A stretch of DNA of 64,000 nt, taken from Gambelia wislizenii (taxonomy: Eukaryota; Chordata; Lepidosauria; Squamata; Crotaphytidae). The first letter of the stretch is position 1. Each line of letters begins with the position of its first letter. The position numbers and the translations under genes are program-made. Below are positions 1 to 10,012 of the stretch, in pieces. Below the pieces are notes generated by a model. The model was given only the letters and a program-made list of their open reading frames with translations, made no database searches and was not told the DNA's origin. Where the stretch lies: assembly GCA_030847615.1 (NCBI GenBank), contig JAUMIR010000004.1, forward strand, positions 222,321,001 to 222,385,000, read 5' to 3'.

Positions 1-339
1 CATAAAAGGACAATTCCTGGTTGGGAGGAAGGGAAGGAGAGCTGGACTTTGTTCGTTGGCAACTCTAGTGTCCAGTATTAGCCACAGATCTCAGCAGCAC
101 ACTTGTCAGGATTCTATGTAGGTTCTGTATATTCTGCTGGTGGATGAAAATGTTTTTATATAAGGAGGCATTTGGTGATGGCAGATAGAGATTTTTTTTA
201 ATGAGGAGGAGATGTAGAGATTTTTTATTTTAGTTTGTTTTAAATACCCTTTAACGCTATTTAACTGTGTTTTTAACTTGTTTTTTTTTAGATCAACCTA
301 ATTTAATTGTATTTTCACTTTTGTATTGAGAGTTTTTAA

Positions 340-745
340 TTGCATTATTTTTTTAAGGTGTGTGTGATCCCATCAACAGCCAAAAAGACAAACAAATGCG
401 TCTTAGGACAGATCAAGCCTAAGCTCTCATTAGAAGCCAAGATGACCAAACTGAGGCTGTCATACTTCAGACACATCATGAGAAGGAATAGCTCACTAGA
501 AAAGTCAATAATGCTAGGAAAGGTGGAGGGAAAAAGAGAGAGAGAGAAACCACACACTAGGTGGATAGACTCAATCAAGGAGGCCACAGGCCTGAACCTA
601 CAGGACCTGAGTAGGGTGGTTGAGGAGAGGCGGTCTTGGAGATGTCTCATCCATGGGATCACCATGAGTCAAAGCTAACTCAAAGGCAGTTAACAACAAG
701 AACACCACCTCGGGTTCCATGCTGGTAGAAAGGTGGGATATTAAT
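340..745 (+). mobile_element. Bov-B (RTE) LINE 3' end, C-terminal ORF remnant
   Basis: An open frame at 340-678 ends in a peptide of the kind found at the C-terminus of Bov-B reverse transcriptases: KLRLSYFRHIMRRNSSLEK, then a TRWIDSIKEATGLNLQDLSR block and a W-x-x-L-x-HGIT ending. Only about the last 90 residues are present, and the reverse transcriptase core is missing, as expected for a 5'-truncated insertion. A GGCAGTTAACAACAAGAACA stretch follows the stop, in keeping with Bov-B tails. The family call is from memory of the C-terminal motif. The fragment cannot be functional alone. Confidence 0.8.
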
Positions 746-1170
746 TAATTAAATAAATAAAAATAGCAGAAGAAAATTTTCTGAAAGGGCTTTCCTGGAG
801 ATTTGTGGTCATCTTGTATTTATTGTTGATTGTGTTTCTCCTTCTGTCATCCTACCAATACCAGTCTCCCTTCAAAATCCTTTATCAATCCAGTCCCATC
901 CTACACACTACAGTATATTTGTTGTGTATCTGAATAAGTCACTATGTGGTCCCCTTATTATTTCAGTAGCAGTTGTAAAGAGCAGTAGAACTTCACCCAT
1001 CCCCTTATTTACCCCACTCCACATTCGCATTCTGCTTTTTTAGAATAGGCTTGAGTTTGATTTCAATCTATTTTCCCATATGGTTGCTCCTTATTTCACT
1101 TTTGCTTGTCCCCTTGTGTCTATGCATGTTTGTTACAGACAAATGGTAAAGGGTCTATCACACTGCACAG
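746..1170. other. No recognised feature
   Basis: AT-rich sequence with no convincing ORF, repeat boundary or RNA gene. Confidence 0.4.
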
Positions 1171-1249
1171 TTACAGTTCTGCGATTTCACTTTTTCACTG
1201 GCTGCATATGAAGGAATCTTAGGGCTTTAGAGACATTAGAGCAATCTGA

Positions 1250-1340
1250 CTGAGAATTCAAAAATGCACCCCTCTCTAAACTCACAATCCCAGGATTCCA
1301 TGGGATGTTACCATGGCAGTTAAAGTAGTACCTGGGGGGC
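1250..1340. repeat. Fold-back MITE family F1, single degraded arm
   Basis: This carries the arm core CAATCCCAGGATTCCATGG and CATGGCAGTTAAAGTAGT, shared with better copies at 2119-2235, 2405-2650, 3717-3845 and 55765-55968. The opposite arm is too eroded to place. Non-coding. Confidence 0.5.
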
Positions 1341-1794
1341 CTCTCTCTTCCAAGTCCAGTACGTAAAACATTACTAGTTCTCAGGAGAGTAATTACTATA
1401 AAAATGGTACCAAGGATGAAACACAGTGGTATAAAAAAATCCAATTATTAATATGTTAAATTTACATAATTAGAATCCCAATAAATAGTATACATCATTG
1501 TAACTATTTGCATAATATAGGAATTGGATGCCAAGATTTGAGAGGGTAGAATATGGCAACCCTAGAAAAAGAGCCAATTACAAGTGATTAGGTATTTGCA
1601 ATGAGCTACTTTGATGCTGGGGGAATGTGATGATTGCCCATAGACTATAATGACCTGGCATATGGACCAAATACTTTATGCTCCAAATCAAGCCTTGGGC
1701 TAGCAATTCCTAAATGTGGTCTCTGTGCAGTCCATAGTCCATGAGTCTATAAAAAGGTTTCCTCTCCTCTGATTTTCATCTGTCAAGCTTATAT

Positions 1795-1875
1795 CCTAAC
1801 TCATAAAGAGATTTACATCTTGCCTTTCCATGAAAGAACCTCAGGGCAGTTTATGATTAAAGTTTTAACAATAGA
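1795..1875 (-). repeat. Possible L2-like LINE 3' tail
   Basis: Read on the minus strand, this resembles the L2-like 3' ends of this window: an ACTGCCCTGAGG-type segment followed by an AT-rich run. It is short and diverged, so the call is weak. Confidence 0.25.
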
Positions 1876-2118
1876 AAACAGCCCAAGTGGAACATTTAAA
1901 ACAGGCAAAAGAAAATGTGCAGCAACTAAACATTTAGGCCTGGAGACTAGTTAAGTGTAAATCTGCACACACCTAAAGAAACTAACATATGCTGATATGT
2001 ACAGACAATGGGACCATCATTCCTGTATTATATCACCAAGTGGCATCTAAATTCAGATAAAGCAGAAATCGCATTAAGTATCGGTAAGATTAGTGGAAAT
2101 TTCATGTTGACTCAGGCT

Positions 2119-2235
2119 GCTGATACACTGCAGAAATGATGTAGTTTGACACCACTTTAACTATTATGGCTCCATCCTATGGAATCCTGGGATTTGTAGT
2201 TTGCTGTGGCACTAAAGCTCTCTGACAGGCTTTGG
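2119..2235. repeat. Fold-back MITE family F1, one arm
   Basis: The order is CACTGCAGAAATGATG, TTTGACACCACTTTAACT, ATGGAATCCTGGGATTTGTA and a GCTCTCTGACAGG end. It matches the left arm of the full palindromic copy at 2405-2650. The second arm is absent, so this is a half element. Confidence 0.7.
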
Positions 2236-2404
2236 TAAGACAATTCATGGCACATTTTCTGAACTGCACCTCTTGTATCTGTTCTATATTAGAGACCCTT
2301 CCCAACTGCACTTGACAAATATTCTTGACTTTCGCCCTGATTGCTCATGCTTCAATAGTAGTGTCATGGATAGATAGGTGGTGCTCACTGACTTCCCAAG
2401 GCAG

Positions 2405-2650
2405 TTTACATAGGACAGGGGCTGCATTTGCACTGCAGAAACAATGCAGTTTGATACTACTTTGATTGCCATGGCTCAATGCTGTGGAATCCTGGGATTT
2501 GTAGTTTGCTGTGGCAGCAGAGCACTCTGACAGAGAAAACTAAACATCTCACAAAACTACGAATCCCAGAATTCCATAGCTTTGAGCTGTGGCAGTTAAA
2601 GTGGTGTCAAACTGGATTATTTCTGCAATGCAGATGGAGCCCTTGTCTGA
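2405..2650. mobile_element. Fold-back (palindromic) MITE family F1, near full length
   Basis: Two arms of about 110 bp are inverted copies of each other. The left arm begins GGGGCTGCATTTGCACTGCA, and the right arm ends TGCAATGCAGATGGAGCCC. Both carry the core GGAATCCTGGGATTTGTAGT or its complement. There is no coding capacity. The ends suggest a non-autonomous DNA transposon, and the whole element could fold into one hairpin. I could not find a clean target-site duplication, so the transposase superfamily is undecided. Confidence 0.75.
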
Positions 2651-3144
2651 ATAATCCCACTTTCAAATTCAATTCCTAGGACAAACTATTTCCTCCTCCT
2701 CCTTTTTGGAAAAAAATAGTGTATTTTCCACTTCCCTAGGAGCCAGTCTCCAAAGGATTTCATGTTCTCTCAGTTTATTTCATCAGCTTACCACCAAGAA
2801 ATGGCAAGGCTAAAGATGGATGATAAGAATTCAGATAACAAAATTCTGCTGCACCTTGATACCTGGAACCCAAGTCAGTATTGCTTTTGAGTGCTGCTTT
2901 TGGGGCATTGCTTTTCTACAGTTGGAAAAGAGTGGATATTTTCATTGAACAACAACAACTAGCTGTACTTGGTGTAACATACACTGTTAAAAAACTCCCC
3001 CACCCAGTAGACCTCACAACAACCGTGTAAGGTAGGCCAGTGGATTTTTAAATTCCTCCTCCCCCTTCTCAGCGTTCCACACATTCCCTGGAATTGCTAA
3101 AGGTGACTGGCTCTGTTGCCTTGCTGCTGTGGCTGCAGCCACCA

Positions 3145-3382
3145 CCAGTTGACTGCCTGGGTCCCATCACAGGTGGCTTGTAACTGCTGCCACTGCCAGT
3201 TGACTGTTTGGGTCCTGTTGAAGCAGCAACAGCGGTGTCCCACCACCGCCACCACCAGTTGACTGTCTGGGTCCCGTTGCAGTGGCGGCAGCGGTAGTGG
3301 CAGCGGCGGCAGCGGCGTTCACTACCTCCACTGCCAGTTGACTATCTGGGTCCCGCCACTGCCAGTTGACTGCCTGGGTCCC
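3145..3382. repeat. GC-rich minisatellite, five copies of a 21-bp core
   Basis: The core CCAGTTGACTGNCTGGGTCC recurs at 3145, 3196, 3255, 3334 and 3362. It is separated by variable GCC/GCA-triplet spacers such as GGCGGCAGCGGC. Spacing shrinks from about 50-80 bp to 28 bp at the end, as in unequal-exchange VNTRs. ORFs through it on both strands are low-complexity and are not taken as genes. Confidence 0.8.
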
Positions 3383-3578
3383 AGTCTGGGCCACAGATTG
3401 AGTGGCAGGAGTGGATTACGAGGTGGAGAGGGAATTTGCATGTGGGTGGTGATTGGTTGGGTGTGTTTCCTGAGCAACCAATCAGCGCAGTGGGGAAAGA
3501 AACATACACAAAAGATATAGAGAGAGACAGGAGGCTTTGCCTCAACATAACAGTTAATGTAGCATTCCACAATATCTG

Positions 3579-3716
3579 TTGCTGTATGCAACTTGTTTCC
3601 AACTTACGGCAACCCTAAGGTTTGGGGATTTCTTATCTAGATTTATCCAGAGGAGGTTTGTCTTTGCCTTCCACTGAGGCTGAGAGAGTGTGACTTGGTC
3701 AATGGGTTGCTCATGG
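3579..3716 (-). mobile_element. Sauria-type SINE, 3' portion
   Basis: Read in reverse, this gives the Bov-B-like tail shared by the SINEs here (TTGCTGTATGCAACTTGTTTC side) and the middle block around TTGCCTTCCACTGAGGCTGA and GAGAGTGTGACTTGG. The tRNA-like head is missing, and the element abuts a family F1 arm at about 3717. Confidence 0.6.
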
Positions 3717-3845
3717 CACCAGAGTTCTCTGACAGAAAAGGCTAAATACCTCACAAAACTACAAATACCAGGATTCCATAGGACAGAACTATGGTGGATA
3801 AAGTGGTGTCAGACTGCTATATTTCTGCAGTGTAGATAGGTCTTA
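3717..3845. repeat. Fold-back MITE family F1, right arm
   Basis: Contains CTCACAAAACTACAAATACC, AGGATTCCATAGG and AGTGGTGTCAGACTGC, ending TTTCTGCAGTGTAGAT. This is the right arm of the 2405-2650 element, and the left arm is absent. Confidence 0.65.
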
Positions 3846-3979
3846 AGGCACCTTGAACTCCATTTCTAAGGAGAGGGGGAAGATGGGGTTAACAGTAAAA
3901 TGAAATAAAATGATTTATGCAATGCTTAAATGAGATTGGATCACACACACCACGTTCATCTCTGATTAACCATCCATCC

Positions 3980-4150
3980 ATCACTTTATTTCTACCTCAT
4001 ATTTCCCCCAGACTTCAACTGTTTGTAAACTGTTCGTTTACAAAGTAGAGAGAATTACAAATAAAAATACATATACTTAAAAACATATAAAAAGTTTTTA
4101 AAACAGTACTAAACTAACAACAAAATTAAAACCATTTGAAGCACTATTGT
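3980..4150 (-). repeat. Possible L2-like LINE 3' untranslated tail
   Basis: On the minus strand, a run resembling GTTTACAAACAGTTGAAGTC and then AT-rich sequence is like the 3' ends near 48490-48700 and 46660-46740. No coding sequence remains. Confidence 0.3.
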
Positions 4151-4386
4151 TTTAAAAAAATAAAATCTGTATGTACAGTATGCTAAAATGCATTTTTCTT
4201 GTACAACAAACAGTTCCCAAGAGGCTGCTGGAATCAAAAGGTATTCACTTGCCACCAAAAAGATAGCAAAGAAAGAGCCATCCTAGCCTCCCTAGGAAGG
4301 AAGTTCCAAAATCTGCGAGTAGCCACATAGAAGGCCCCCTTCTTTATTCCCTCTAAAAACTGTGCCTGCAAAGGTGGCAGGACTGA

Positions 4387-4631
4387 GGACTTTTTCAGAT
4401 GGCGATTTGTAACGCAAGTAGGCTCGTCCCTGTTGCGAGGCTGCTGTGCAGCAGGGGGGCCCTTTTGGATAACGCTGTCCCCCTGCCGATACTGTTCCGG
4501 AAGAGCTGGGAGGCTACAGCGCCATATTTGGCCATTTTCTAATCATGGTCAACTTCCGTGATTAGGAAATGGCCAAATATGGTGCTGCAGCATTTTGGAC
4601 GGCGATTACAAATCGCCGTCCAAAAAAGTCC
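4387..4631. mobile_element. TIR MITE with TGA target duplication (Harbinger-like family H)
   Basis: The left end GGACTTTTTCAGATGGCGAT pairs with the right end, whose complement reads GGACTTTTTTGGACGGCGAT. Extended inverted arms include GGCGATTTGTAA with TTACAAATCGCC and TTGGCCATTTTCTAATCA with TGATTAGGAAATGGCCAA-type sequence. TGA lies directly outside both ends (4384-4386 and 4632-4634). There is no ORF of significance. The 3-bp duplication and GG-start termini suggest a PIF/Harbinger-mobilised MITE; this is an inference. Confidence 0.75.
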
Positions 4632-4827
4632 TGAGAGAACACCTCCCCTGAAAATTAAGAGCATTGGATTTCTGATTCATCCTGTGTTTGACAAAGCTGT
4701 TACATTTCAGCCTTATTCATTTTTTTGCTCTCTAGCCAAACTTATCTACAGCATTATTTTTTTAAATCCAAGTTCAAAGAAAGAGACAAGTCTGGAACGA
4801 AACCCAATCTCCATGACAAGAAAGTAA

Positions 4828-5485
4828 GGGGTTGTCTAAACGGCAAAACACTCCTCACAGAATGCGAGAAGAATGTGACCTGTCTTAACGGCATCCCGTA
4901 TTGTATTGCTGTATTCAGAAGGAAGGGGATAAATACGCCATATACTCTGCAGGGAAAGCTGCAAAGGCTTTTTTTCCCTAGAGTGTTTAAGAAACAGTGG
5001 AGGGAAATGTGCATTCCAGCTCATTGGGACAAGTGACACAAATTGATTCACTTTCCCAAAGGAGAAGAAGCTGAAAGCTGAATTGCCAGAGGAGAGCGGG
5101 GGTGGGGCATGCTAACAAGGTAAGCGCCTGGAACCGCCATTTTTCCCCACCTTAGTGAGCACTAATGTGATAAAATGGGGGGTTGTTTTTTTTTTTTTTT
5201 ACTTTTCTTTTAAGGAGAAATGCCACATTTTCACACCTTAAATATGCTTTAAAAAAAATACTGTGTGGCGGCAGCAAATTGTGAGAATAAGAACACGAGT
5301 AATTCACTGTCAGCTGCCACTTGATTTGCAGCCATGTTCATTTGCCACAACAAATGCAGATAGCTTTGCATGCCTGCAATCTACCTACACCCCCCCCCTC
5401 CAAAAAAAATTAAGACAAATTGGAGCTGCTGAAAGTTGCATTTATTGTGAAGCAATCGCTTCTTTTGCCTCATATAGACAACCTC
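4828..5485 (-). mobile_element. Long TIR MITE family T, copy 1
   Basis: The ends are inverted: GGGGTTGTCTAAACGGCAAA on the left and, complemented, GAGGTTGTCTATATGAGGCA on the right. The interior shares blocks with 60830-61465 (same orientation) and 45147-45784 (opposite). Examples are TTGATTTGCAGCCATGTTCA, AGATAGCTTTGCATG and a CTGCAGGGAAAGCTGCAAAGG-like segment. Small ORFs inside are not conserved among copies, so it is treated as non-autonomous. Confidence 0.7.
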
Positions 5486-5921
5486 TCGGCAGAGAAACTT
5501 AGCCCCTTTGAAATCCTTCAGCATCTTTTTAATGCTTCCTTGAGATCAGTCACAGTACTAATCCAGATGTGTTTAAGTTGATTTTTAAGTGATTTACAAA
5601 GCACAAGCTGTGCTGCTCCTCTTTGCTTTCCCTTCAGCAGTACTGACACTTTCTTTCTGGATTTTTATGCATGTGTAAGGTTTAAAAATGAATTATAAGG
5701 GCATCCATCACACGACTCTCCACAGCTCTTTAAACTCAGGCTATAACCCTCACCTGCTTCCTTATATGCATCTGGGACAAGTGCTTTCATGTTTGATGTA
5801 GACCAAAGGATTTGCCAATGGGTTTTTGAAGGTTTGTGCTTTCCCTGCATATCCAGGTCCAAGATAAGTTCCAAACATCTCCTGTATGGGACTCCCAACA
5901 GCCAGGAAAAATTTATCTTGG

Positions 5922-6112
5922 GCTAGTCCAGCCCCCTGTCTTGCAGGAATGAACAATCGGGGCACTCCCAACAGATGGCCATCCTCTGCTTGGGGACCTA
6001 CAAGGAAGGAGACTCCACCGCACTCCCAGGCAGAGTATTCTGTCAAAGAGCTCTTGCCATCAGGAATTTCTTCCTAATGTTTAGGTGGAATCTCTTTTCC
6101 TGTAGTTTGAAT
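5922..6112 (-). mobile_element. CR1 LINE 3' fragment, diverged
   Basis: The minus strand reads through GAAAAGAGATTCCACCTAAA, then a TGCCTGGGAGTGCGGTGGAG block and GGATGGCCATCTGTTGG. These match the last coding part and 3' end of the intact CR1 at 27650-27830. It is 5'-truncated, and the (ATTCTATG)n tail is not recognisable. Close in divergence to the copy at 55470-55736. Confidence 0.75.
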
Positions 6113-6790
6113 CTATAATAATTACAATAATGATGCTACTGATCACCAGACATTTGAGGGAGAGGGAGACTATGATGATTGGTGATAGACCAATTCTATC
6201 TATGCATGACTACTCAGAAGCAAGCTGAAGGGGACTTTTTAACTCTTTAAGGCTCATGATTGGAGTCTGATAGTAGATTGAACTCAGCAATTTATGTAAC
6301 AACATAGTGCCGGATGGACCCCTCCTTGGTAGCCCAAGGTTGCACCCCAAACAAGCTATTAAACCAACTTGATGTAGAATTCTTACAAAAACTTTAGTGG
6401 CAGAAATTGAGCAACAAAGGCTATGACAGTTATACAATAAGGAGCAAGTATTATTTCCAAACTGTGTACATCACATTAATTCTTTGTATCTTTTCCCAGT
6501 GTTTTGGATGTTATATTAACAGAACACATGAAGCTGTTTTGAAATGTGGCTCAGAATATTATGCACGTGTTTAACTTAACTTGAAATCACTAAAAGCTTA
6601 CAACATTTTCTGTGTATAAGCAAACTGTTTTCTTCAACATGGGTCTACCTCATTTAGGCCTTATGGTCACTTTCTGATTTTTCCTCTTCACAGCTCTATT
6701 GATTTTAGTGGGACAAATTTAAAATGTTCACAATCTAACACATCCCATGGATTGACATTTTTTTCCAGGAGGAGGGCAAAAAATGGGAGA
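6113..6790. other. No recognised feature
   Basis: Unassigned AT-rich sequence. No ORF with recognisable domains and no clear repeat boundary. Confidence 0.35.
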
Positions 6791-6819
6791 GACAGAGAAG
6801 AAGCAAAGGAGAAACTGAA

Positions 6820-7262
6820 TCATGAATATAGCTAGGAGAATTTGGATAGAAGAAGAAAGAGGATGAGGGCATGAGGAAGGAGGGAGAAGACCAATATAGC
6901 TATGGTAGCTGTATAGGAGAAGAAGGAGAAAGTGGATGAGGGAGAGAGGATAACTTACAAATTATGGAAAAGATGCATATAACTAGGATATGGAGGGAGG
7001 GGAGAGCTGGAGAGAGAGAGAGAGAAAGAAGGACAATGACATTTAGGCAGGAATTGTGAGTGCGGAGAGCAAGAGGACAAAGACAATAAGAGGGAGAGGG
7101 AAGGAAAAGATGTTTAGTTAGGAGTTGTGGGAGAGTAGTGAAGGATGAAGAAGATGAGAAAGAGGAATGTGGAGGGGATGAGTATAAGCAGGAGTTGAGG
7201 GGGAGAAGGAGAAAGAGAATTAGAGGAAGAAGTGAAGGAGAAGACATTTAGCTATCCATTTT
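6820..7262. repeat. Purine-rich degenerate minisatellite, about 70-bp period
   Basis: The plus strand is overwhelmingly A and G. A motif like ATTTAGCTAGGAGTTGTG recurs near 6820, 6893, 6973, 7038, 7109, 7181 and 7244 (spacing 63-80 bp), with GAGAAGGAGAAAG-type filler between. The 115-codon minus-strand ORF across it is Ser/Leu/Pro low-complexity and is not a gene. Confidence 0.65.
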
Positions 7263-7290
7263 GGGGGGAGAAGTAAAAACAAAGGGAGAG

Positions 7291-7530
7291 AAATGAAACC
7301 AGTACGCTGATGACACCCAGATCTATTTCTCCTTGTCCTGATCGTCGGCCTCGAATTCTGATGGCATCTCTCCTCTTAATGATTGTCTTAAAGCAGTAAT
7401 GGGCTAGATGAGGAAAAACAGATTGAGATTAAATCCGGACAAAATGGAGGTGCTCATGGTAGTGCCCCAAAACCAGGAGTTGGGTTGCAACCTCCAGTCC
7501 TGGACGGGGTCACGCTCTCCATTAAGAACC
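7291..7530 (+). mobile_element. L2-like LINE fragment (reverse transcriptase region)
   Basis: Closely matches the complement of 49335-49570 in the L2-like element at 48.4-51.3 kb. It runs from the YADD-region sequence TACGCTGATGACACCCAGAT through AAATCCGGACAAAATGGAGG to GGGGTCACGCTCTCCATTAA. It is truncated at both ends, with a few substitutions and stops. It is joined directly to a CR1 3' end at 7531. Confidence 0.85.
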
Positions 7531-8048
7531 TCACTTAGAATACTGTGTCCAGTTCTGGGCACCACAATTCAGAAAGGATATTGACAAATTGGAGCGTGTC
7601 CAGAGAAGGGCAACTAAAATGGTGAAAGGTCTGGAAACGATGCCTTATGAGGAGAGACTTAGGGAGCTGGGTATGTTTAGCCTGGAAAAAAGACGGTTAA
7701 GAGGCGATATGATAGCCCTGTTTAAGTATTTGAAGGGATGTCATGCTGAGGATGGAGCAGGCTTGTTTTCTGCTGCTCCAGAGACTGGAACACGGAGCAA
7801 TGGGTGCAAGCTCCAGGAACAGAGATTCCACCTCAACATTGAGGAGGAACTTTTTGACAGTAAGATCTGTTCGGCAGTGGAACACACTCCCTCGGAGCGT
7901 GGTGGGGTCTCCTTCCTTGGAGGTCTTTAAACAGAGGCTGGATGGCCATCTGTCGGGGATGCTTTGATCAAGATTTCCTGCGTGGCAGGGGGGTTGGACT
8001 GGATGGCCCTCGTGGTCTCTTCCAACTCTGCAATTCTATGATTCTATG
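7531..8048 (+). mobile_element. CR1 LINE 3' end, young copy
   Basis: Almost identical by eye to 27368-27884 of the full-length CR1. It spans the final coding segment (RRATKMVKGLETMPYEERLR region) and the 3' UTR, and ends in two ATTCTATG units at 8033-8048. A one-base insertion (CATTGAGGAGG against CATGAGGAGG) shifts the frame near the end. It is 5'-truncated exactly where L2-like sequence begins. Confidence 0.95.
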
Positions 8049-9847
8049 AACTAACAGAGGTAGGTTGATACCAGGTTTGGGCAATTATTAACAATATTGA
8101 GATTGGGCAGCCTTCTCTAACCTGATATCCTCCAACTATATTGAACTGCATGGACTCCCATCATCCCCAGTCCTATCATCCCTAACTATATTGGCTGAGG
8201 ATGGAAGGGATTCAATACCTCTGGAGAGCACTAAGAGGAGGCTGGACTACACAGATTATGGCAATCACTTCCTCTAGCTGCAGTGCAGGTAAAAATATAT
8301 GTTCTACCAGCTGTCAGAGAACATTGTTATTAAGGATTTTTTCAGATGAGGCCAATATTGCTTTTAAAAAATAGGTAATTTGGACACAGAAATAGCACAA
8401 ATGGCTGAAATTATCAGATAATGTCATCTCTTACCTGTTCCTGCTGTGTCCCACTGGTGTGAATGAGGTGTCACTTTTTATTGACAGGCTAAGTCTTACT
8501 TGCTGGACTGCAGAATCTTTCCAGCAGAGTCACACAGGCCTTTACCAGCCCAGAGAGTATTCATCCCCAGGCTCTCTGGAGATGTCCTAGAGAGGAAGGG
8601 AGCTGGGCAAACCAGGGAGCTGGAGAGCTTGAGAACAGCCTGTGGGAACAGCCTGTTGAAAAAATTTCCTTGTTTATTCTCCCTCCCTCAAGAAAAGCTT
8701 TTACCTCCTTAGAGGGTTGCAAGCTGTTTCTTGCCCCTCTGTCCTTGAATGTCTCTGCACAATCTTCCAAGGCTGTGATATATCTAAAATGTTCTCCATA
8801 CTCTGGGTACTCTGACGACAATGATGACAGCAACAACAACTGCTACTTCCTCTTCTCCTCCCGCCCTCTGAGTCTTCCATTGCTAGAATGTTGATTCTCA
8901 TCTGTGTGCTGCCTCTCCCCCAACACCTGCTTATTCTCTGATGTCTCCCTTTTGTTTGGGTCACTAACCATCTGCAAAGCAGCCAGCATGTTTCTCAACA
9001 TTAGTCAACCTAGTAGCTGACAGCTTCTGCAGTTTGGAAGAAGCAGGAGAAGACAGCATCATGGTGGTCTTCTTCAGTCATTTACAACCATGTTTTTAAA
9101 ACATAGAAAGGAAGCAAATACATAAAACTATTATTTTCTTCTCTGGTGTGATCTATCCTATAACAATTGACAATTCTGAAGCTGCATGGATTCAGCACAC
9201 CAAAATAAGTTAGAAACTTAAAATTGTAATTGAATTGGTTTTTCTTAACTATACTTTCCTAACATGGCCTTTCCACCGATCTTATATGTGGGATTGCAAC
9301 TTCTGTAATTAGACAGTACAACAGCAGTAAAGAACCTCTGGCCAGGTTAACTGTACTAGGTCTCTAAGGCTATCATGTCAGTTGTCCCACCAGGTTATAC
9401 GTCTCTTTTCAGTGTCTCCCCCTCCATTTCTCATCATATCCCCTCACCCCATCTTACAAGGACCTCCAGCCTTCCATGTTCTTCAGATGCAATGTATGGT
9501 GAGACTAAAGTAATACTCACCTCATCATTTTCCCTCACTCCACCTTCCAAGGACTTCCAGCATTCCATGTTCTTTCATTCCAATCTTGAGGGATAGAGTA
9601 GTTCACTCCATCCATTTTCTCTACTTTCTCTGACAAACATCACCATCACCAACGAGGTATGGGGGGGGGGAGAACATGGCTACCTTAATGAGTCCATGAT
9701 AGCTGTATTTTTTTCCTGTGTAATGTGCTGGTACATTATCCTTCCCATTGTGACCTGAGGTATTTGCACCCTCATTTTCCAATACATGATAGTGGCCGCA
9801 CTTGCTAGCCATTCCAAGCAGCTATTAAATGACATCTATAGATAGAC
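8049..9847. other. Mostly unassigned sequence
   Basis: No credible gene. A TTAAGGATTTTTTCAGATG string at 8333 resembles a family H terminus, but no partner end was found. Short dispersed-repeat-like text (CTCCCATCATCCCCAG) occurs near 8155. A G run lies at 9661-9670. Confidence 0.35.
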
Positions 9848-10012
9848 AAATGTGTGTGTATGTGCATGCACCTTCAAGTCACCTGTTGACTTAAGGTGAT
9901 CCCAAGGTTCTGTTAGGCAAGTAATACTTTGAGATGGTTTGCCATTGCTTTCCCCTGAAATTTAGCTTACAGTACCCATCCAAGTTCTAAGCTTACAGTA
10001 CCCATCCAAGGT
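9848..10012 (-). mobile_element. Bov-B-tailed SINE (5S-type), truncated
   Basis: Starts with the CACCTTCAAGTCACCTGTTG tail, then TACTTTGAGATGGTTTGCCA and a CTTTCCCCTGAAATTTAGCT block, in the same order as the 5S-headed SINE at 16048-16262. The head is replaced by a tandem duplication of AGCTTACAGTACCCATCCAA (about 9964 and 9991). Confidence 0.6.

Noticed and set aside
3167..3602. Overlapping ORFs in the GC-rich minisatellite
   Set aside because: Repeat-driven low-complexity frames on both strands with no start context or homology.
6900..7247. 115-codon minus-strand ORF rich in Ser, Leu and Pro
   Set aside because: A by-product of the purine-rich minisatellite on the other strand.
8333..8352. 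Another family H MITE starting at TTAAGGATTTTTTCAGATG
   Set aside because: The left end looks right, but I found no matching inverted right end nearby.
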